Position numbers and translations under genes: made by a program. From Burkholderiaceae bacterium (GTDB taxonomy: Bacteria > Pseudomonadota > Gammaproteobacteria > Burkholderiales > Burkholderiaceae_C), in NCBI GenBank assembly GCA_017999135.1, contig JAGOBT010000132.1:1-7824 (forward strand): a stretch of DNA of 7,824 bases, read 5' to 3'. Below the pieces are notes generated by a model, which saw nothing but the letters and a program-made list of their open reading frames with translations, did no database searches and was not told the origin of the DNA. Shown here in pieces: positions 4,604 to 7,824 of the stretch; position 1 is the first letter of the stretch, and each line of letters opens with the position of its first letter.

Positions 4604-6205
4604 TCACTCCCACTCGATGGTGGCCGGTGGCTTGCTGCTCACGTCGTAGGTGACGCGGTTGATGCCGCGCACCTCGTTGATGATGCGGCTGCTCACCTTC
4701 TTCAGCAGGCTGTAAGGCAGCTCGGCCCAGTCGGCGGTCATGAAGTCGCTGGTCTGCACCGCGCGCAGGGCCACCACATGCTCATAGGTGCGGCCGTCGC
4801 CCATCACGCCCACGCTCTTGACAGGCACGAACACCACGAAGGCCTGGCTGGTCAGGTCGTACCAGCTCTTGCCGGTGGCGGGGTCGATGGCCGCGCGCAG
4901 CTCGTCGATGAAGATGGCATCGGCCCGCTGCAGCAGCGCGGCGAACTCGGGCTTCACCTCGCCCAGGATGCGCACGCCCAGGCCCGGCCCGGGGAACGGA
5001 TGGCGGTAGACCATGTCGTGCGGCAGGCCCAGGGCCACGCCCAATTCACGCACCTCGTCCTTGAACAGCTCGCGCAACGGCTCCAGCAGCTTCAGCCCCA
5101 GCGTGGCAGGCAGGCCGCCCACGTTGTGGTGGCTCTTGATCGTGGCCTTCTTGCTGGCGGTGCCGCCTGACTCCACCACGTCGGGGTAGATGGTGCCCTG
5201 GGCCAGCCACTTCGCGCCCTTGGCGCCGGTGCCGGCGGCCTTGAGCTTGGCGGCTTCGGCCTGGAACACCTCGACGAACTCGCGGCCGATGATCTTGCGC
5301 TTCTGCTCCGGGTCGGTCACGCCCTGCAGGTGGCCCAGGAACTGCGCCTGCGCCTGCACATGCACCACCTTGGCATGCAGCCGGCCGGCGAACATGTCCA
5401 TCACCATCTGGCCTTCGTTCAGACGCAGCAGGCCGTGGTCGACGAACACGCAGGTCAATTGATCGCCAATCGCGCGGTGGATCAGCGCCGCGGCCACGCT
5501 GCTGTCCACGCCGCCCGACAGGCCGAGGATCACCTCTTCATCACCCACCTGCTCGCGGATGCGGGCCACGGCCTCGTCCACATAGTTGCCCATGATCCAG
5601 TCGCCGCGGCAGCCGGCGATCTGGCGCACGAAGCGCGTCAGCAGGGCCGTGCCTTGCAGGGTGTGCGTCACCTCGGGATGGAACTGCACCGCGTAGTAGC
5701 CGCGCGCCTCGTCGGCCATGCCGGCGATCGGGCAGCTGGGGGTGCTGGCCATCAGCTTGAAGCCGGGCGGCAGCGCCGTGACCTTGTCGCCATGGCTCAT
5801 CCACACCTTGAGCATGCCGTGGCCCTCGGGTGTGCGGAAGTCTTCGATGCCGTCGAGCAAGCGGGTATGGCCGTGGGCGCGCACCTCGGCATAGCCGAAC
5901 TCGCGGTGGTCGGACGCCTCCACCTGCCCGCCCAACTGCACGGTCATGGTGAACATGCCGTAGCAGATGCCCAGCACCGGCACGCCGGCGTCCCACACCG
6001 CCTGCGGTGCACGCAGCTGGTGGTCTTCATAGGTGCTGGCGTGGCTGCCGCTGAGGATGATGCCCTTGGCGCCGAAGCTGCGCACGAAGTCGTCGCTGAC
6101 GCTGCTGGGGTGGATCTCGCAATACACCTGCGCCTCGCGCACGCGGCGCGCGATCAGCTGGGTGACTTGCGAGCCGAAGTCGAGGATCAGGATCTTGTCG
6201 TGCAT
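4604..6205 (-). CDS. guaA: GMP synthase (glutamine-hydrolysing)
   Basis: A 533-residue cytoplasmic enzyme that converts XMP, ATP and glutamine to GMP, the last step of guanine nucleotide synthesis. The class I glutamine amidotransferase domain covers about residues 1-195 with the catalytic triad Cys81 (GICYGMF), His176 and Glu178 (QFHPEV). The ATP pyrophosphatase domain follows, with the P-loop LSGGVDSS at 229-236, SHHNVGGLP at 358-366 and [13 protein letters not shown] at 401-413. The dimerisation domain ends in the invariant-looking KPPATIEWE. Length matches the family (E. coli 525). In place of the common SGGP near residue 52 it has SGSHAST, and Phe replaces the usual Gln after GICYGM; I recall SGSHAST as a clade variant in Burkholderiales. 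The gene starts 8 bases after the transporter stop, with no strong ribosome binding site, so translation is probably coupled. Confidence 0.98.
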   Translation of the reverse strand: MHDKILILDFGSQVTQLIARRVREAQVYCEIHPSSVSDDFVRSFGAKGIILSGSHASTYEDHQLRAPQAVWDAGVPVLGICYGMFTMTVQLGGQVEASDHREFGYAEVRAHGHTRLLDGIEDFRTPEGHGMLKVWMSHGDKVTALPPGFKLMASTPSCPIAGMADEARGYYAVQFHPEVTHTLQGTALLTRFVRQIAGCRGDWIMGNYVDEAVARIREQVGDEEVILGLSGGVDSSVAAALIHRAIGDQLTCVFVDHGLLRLNEGQMVMDMFAGRLHAKVVHVQAQAQFLGHLQGVTDPEQKRKIIGREFVEVFQAEAAKLKAAGTGAKGAKWLAQGTIYPDVVESGGTASKKATIKSHHNVGGLPATLGLKLLEPLRELFKDEVRELGVALGLPHDMVYRHPFPGPGLGVRILGEVKPEFAALLQRADAIFIDELRAAIDPATGKSWYDLTSQAFVVFVPVKSVGVMGDGRTYEHVVALRAVQTSDFMTADWAELPYSLLKKVSSRIINEVRGINRVTYDVSSKPPATIEWE

Positions 6206-6213
6206 GGCGCAGC

Positions 6214-7479
6214 TCAGGAAGCGGGTTGGGGTGAGACCGGTGGGTTGCGCCGCGCCTGGCGCCGGAAGTGCAGCACCGCCAGCACCAGGGCGGCGGCCTG
6301 CAACGCGGCGCAGAAGAACATCGGCGCGCCGATGCGCCAGTCGGACGTGGGCAGGTGCGAGACGGTGGCCATCAGCGGTGCGGCCAGCACCGGCGCCACC
6401 ACCGCGGCCAGGCTGTTGAGGCTGGACACGGCCCCCAATGTCTGGCCCTGGGTGCGCTCATCGGCCGCGGCCGACACCAGGCCCTGCAATGACGCGGACA
6501 CCGCCGCGCCCAGCAGGTTGGCAAAGATCACCGCGTACATCATCCAGGGCTGGGTGGCCAGGCCCCAGCCCACGAAAGCCAGGCTCGACGACACCAGGCC
6601 GGCCATGGCCAGGCGCTGGGTGCCGAAGGCCTTCAGCAGCCGGCCCAGCAGGCCGCCCTGCACCACCGCCGAGACGATGCCCACCGCAAACAGCGACCAG
6701 CCGTTCTCGCTGGGGCCCCAGCCGAAGCGCAGGCTGCCGTACAGCACCCACACGGTGTACAGGCTGAACTGCGCCAGCGCGGCAAAGCCCAGCACGCCCA
6801 CCAGCAGGCCCACGCCCTTGAGCGCCACCAGTTGCTTGAACGACGACAGCGGATTGGCCTGCCACCAGTCCACCGGCCGGCGCTGCGCCGGACCCAGGGA
6901 TTCAGGCAGCACGAAGTAGCCGTAGGCCAGGTTGGCCAGCGCCAGGCCGCCGGCCAGGAAGAACGGCAGCCGCAGGTCGATGCCACCCAGCAGGCCGCCG
7001 ATCACCGGCCCCAGGATGAAGCCGATGCCGAACATCGCGCCCAGCATGCCGAAGCGCTTGGCGCGATCGGCCGGCGCGGTGATGTCGGCCACGTAGGCAT
7101 TGGCCACCGCCGCATTGGCCTGCATGGCCCCGCCGACGATGCGCGACGCCACCAGCATGAAGATGCTCGTGGCCAGCGCGGTGGTGAAGAAGTTGATGGC
7201 GATGCCGCAGAAGCCCAGCAGCAGCACTGGCCGGCGGCCGAAGCGGTCGGACAGCGCACCCAGGATCGGCGCGGCGACGAACTGCGACAGCGCATACACC
7301 GCGGCAATCACGCCGTACCAGTACGCCTGTTCCGACGGGTCGGCCGTGAATTGCCCCACCATGGCCGGCAGCACCGGCACGATGATGCCGACCGCCAGCA
7401 TGTCGATCAGCACCACCAGCATGATGAAGCGCATGGCGGCGCCCTGGTTGGGCACGGCCTGCGGGGGAGCAGAGGTCAC
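6214..7479 (-). CDS. MFS transporter, TCR/Tet-like (12 membrane segments)
   Basis: A 421-residue major facilitator superfamily protein of the inner membrane, resembling the drug:H+ antiporter (TCR/Tet) group. Using GTG 7479 as start, helix 1 (about 17-42) carries Asp26 in the VLIDML segment, and the loop 2-3 motif A is [11 protein letters not shown] (74-84). A further motif, [10 protein letters not shown] after helix 5, resembles motif C of antiporters. A central loop near [15 protein letters not shown] divides two six-helix halves. The tail is basic. Start choice: GTG 7479 lies 7 bases after the guaB stop and gives a short cytosolic tail ending PNQGAA, which I recall from relatives. ATG 7434 (406 residues) is the alternative and has AGGG 7 bases upstream. 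It sits between guaB and guaA, so purine-related export is imaginable, but the substrate cannot be read from sequence. Confidence 0.92.
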   Translation of the reverse strand: MTSAPPQAVPNQGAAMRFIMLVVLIDMLAVGIIVPVLPAMVGQFTADPSEQAYWYGVIAAVYALSQFVAAPILGALSDRFGRRPVLLLGFCGIAINFFTTALATSIFMLVASRIVGGAMQANAAVANAYVADITAPADRAKRFGMLGAMFGIGFILGPVIGGLLGGIDLRLPFFLAGGLALANLAYGYFVLPESLGPAQRRPVDWWQANPLSSFKQLVALKGVGLLVGVLGFAALAQFSLYTVWVLYGSLRFGWGPSENGWSLFAVGIVSAVVQGGLLGRLLKAFGTQRLAMAGLVSSSLAFVGWGLATQPWMMYAVIFANLLGAAVSASLQGLVSAAADERTQGQTLGAVSSLNSLAAVVAPVLAAPLMATVSHLPTSDWRIGAPMFFCAALQAAALVLAVLHFRRQARRNPPVSPQPAS

Positions 7480-7486
7480 GCGGCGC

Positions 7487-7824
7487 TCATTCCATCCGGT
7501 AGTTCGGCGCTTCCTTGGTGATCTGCACGTCGTGCACATGGCTTTCGCGCATGCCGGCCGACGAGATCTCGACGAACTCGGCGCGCGCGTGCATGTCGTC
7601 GATGCTGGCGCAGCCGCAGTAGTGCATGCTGGCGCGCAGGCCGCCGGCCATCTGGAAGATCACCTGCACCACCGAGCCCTTGTAGGGCACCTGGCCCTCG
7701 ATGCCCTCGGGCACCAGCTTGGCGCTGGCATTGCCGGTGGCGCTGCCGCTGTCCTGGAAGTACCGGTCGGCCGACCCCTGCTGCATGGCACCGATCGAGC
7801 CCATGCCGCGGTAGCTCTTGTAGG
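7487..7824 (-). CDS. guaB: Inosine-5'-monophosphate dehydrogenase, C-terminal part
   Basis: The last 111 residues of IMP dehydrogenase, which oxidises IMP to XMP with NAD+ in the cytoplasm and is the rate-setting step toward GMP. The window edge cuts off the 5' part, including the CBS domains and the catalytic-loop cysteine. Visible parts are the IMP-binding [13 protein letters not shown] motif at the very edge, DRYFQ, then [13 protein letters not shown] with the conserved Glu-Gly of the active site, [12 protein letters not shown], and a C-terminus with [19 protein letters not shown] and TKEAPNYR. His replaces the usual Gly in the typical SMGYCG. The visible frame is intact to the TGA at 7489-7487. 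It is the first gene of the guaB-transporter-guaA operon. Confidence 0.97.
   Translation of the reverse strand, partial: YKSYRGMGSIGAMQQGSADRYFQDSGSATGNASAKLVPEGIEGQVPYKGSVVQVIFQMAGGLRASMHYCGCASIDDMHARAEFVEISSAGMRESHVHDVQITKEAPNYRME

Noticed and set aside
5330..6919. Long plus-strand open frame across guaA and the transporter
   Set aside because: It is antisense to two well-recognised genes and its His/Ala-rich translation has no family resemblance.
1..7824. CRISPR arrays, tRNA or rRNA genes, insertion sequences
   Set aside because: I saw no regular repeat-spacer pattern, no tRNA-like cloverleaf or CCA-ended element, and no transposase motif or terminal repeats.

Overview
The window is GC-rich (roughly 70%) bacterial chromosome. 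Codon use ends heavily in G/C, and the GuaA and GuaB sequences look betaproteobacterial. I infer the order Burkholderiales, most likely the Rubrivivax/Leptothrix/Ideonella side, but cannot name a genus from sequence alone.

Layout, left to right. (a) 1-204 is a stretch with less GC-biased codons. It holds a probable truncated gene start (minus strand, 1-17), an uncertain 32-residue ORF and a perfect inverted repeat. (b) 205-2962, all minus strand, holds four tightly spaced genes. In transcription order they are a four-helix membrane protein, a small secreted protein, an ECF42-type sigma factor with its long C-terminal helical extension, and a PhnB-like VOC protein. The gap before the VOC gene contains a sequence fitting the ECF42 promoter pattern (TGTCGA, 17 bases, CGAC). 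(c) 2963-3752 is a divergent regulatory region with two 8-bp inverted repeats, followed on the plus strand by an AbrB/MazE-type antitoxin and a PIN-domain (VapC-like) toxin. (d) 3798-4362, plus strand, is the decayed C-terminal end of an acyl-CoA dehydrogenase, truncated at its 5' end and frameshifted near 4210. (e) 4363-4603 is non-coding, between convergent transcripts, with two hairpins. (f) 4604-7824, minus strand, is a guanine-nucleotide operon: guaB (3' part only), an MFS transporter, then guaA.

How the genes work together. GuaB makes XMP from IMP and GuaA aminates it to GMP. The MFS transporter sits between them with gaps of only 7-8 bases, so it is almost certainly co-transcribed. The sigma factor probably controls the VOC gene through the putative promoter between them, although the usual ECF42 partner (a DGPF/YCII-family protein) is not visible here. 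The toxin-antitoxin pair lies directly against a gene remnant, which suggests past insertion or rearrangement. I do not see a clearly unprecedented system. The most promising unusual points are the ECF42-VOC pairing with its candidate promoter, and the transporter inside guaBA.
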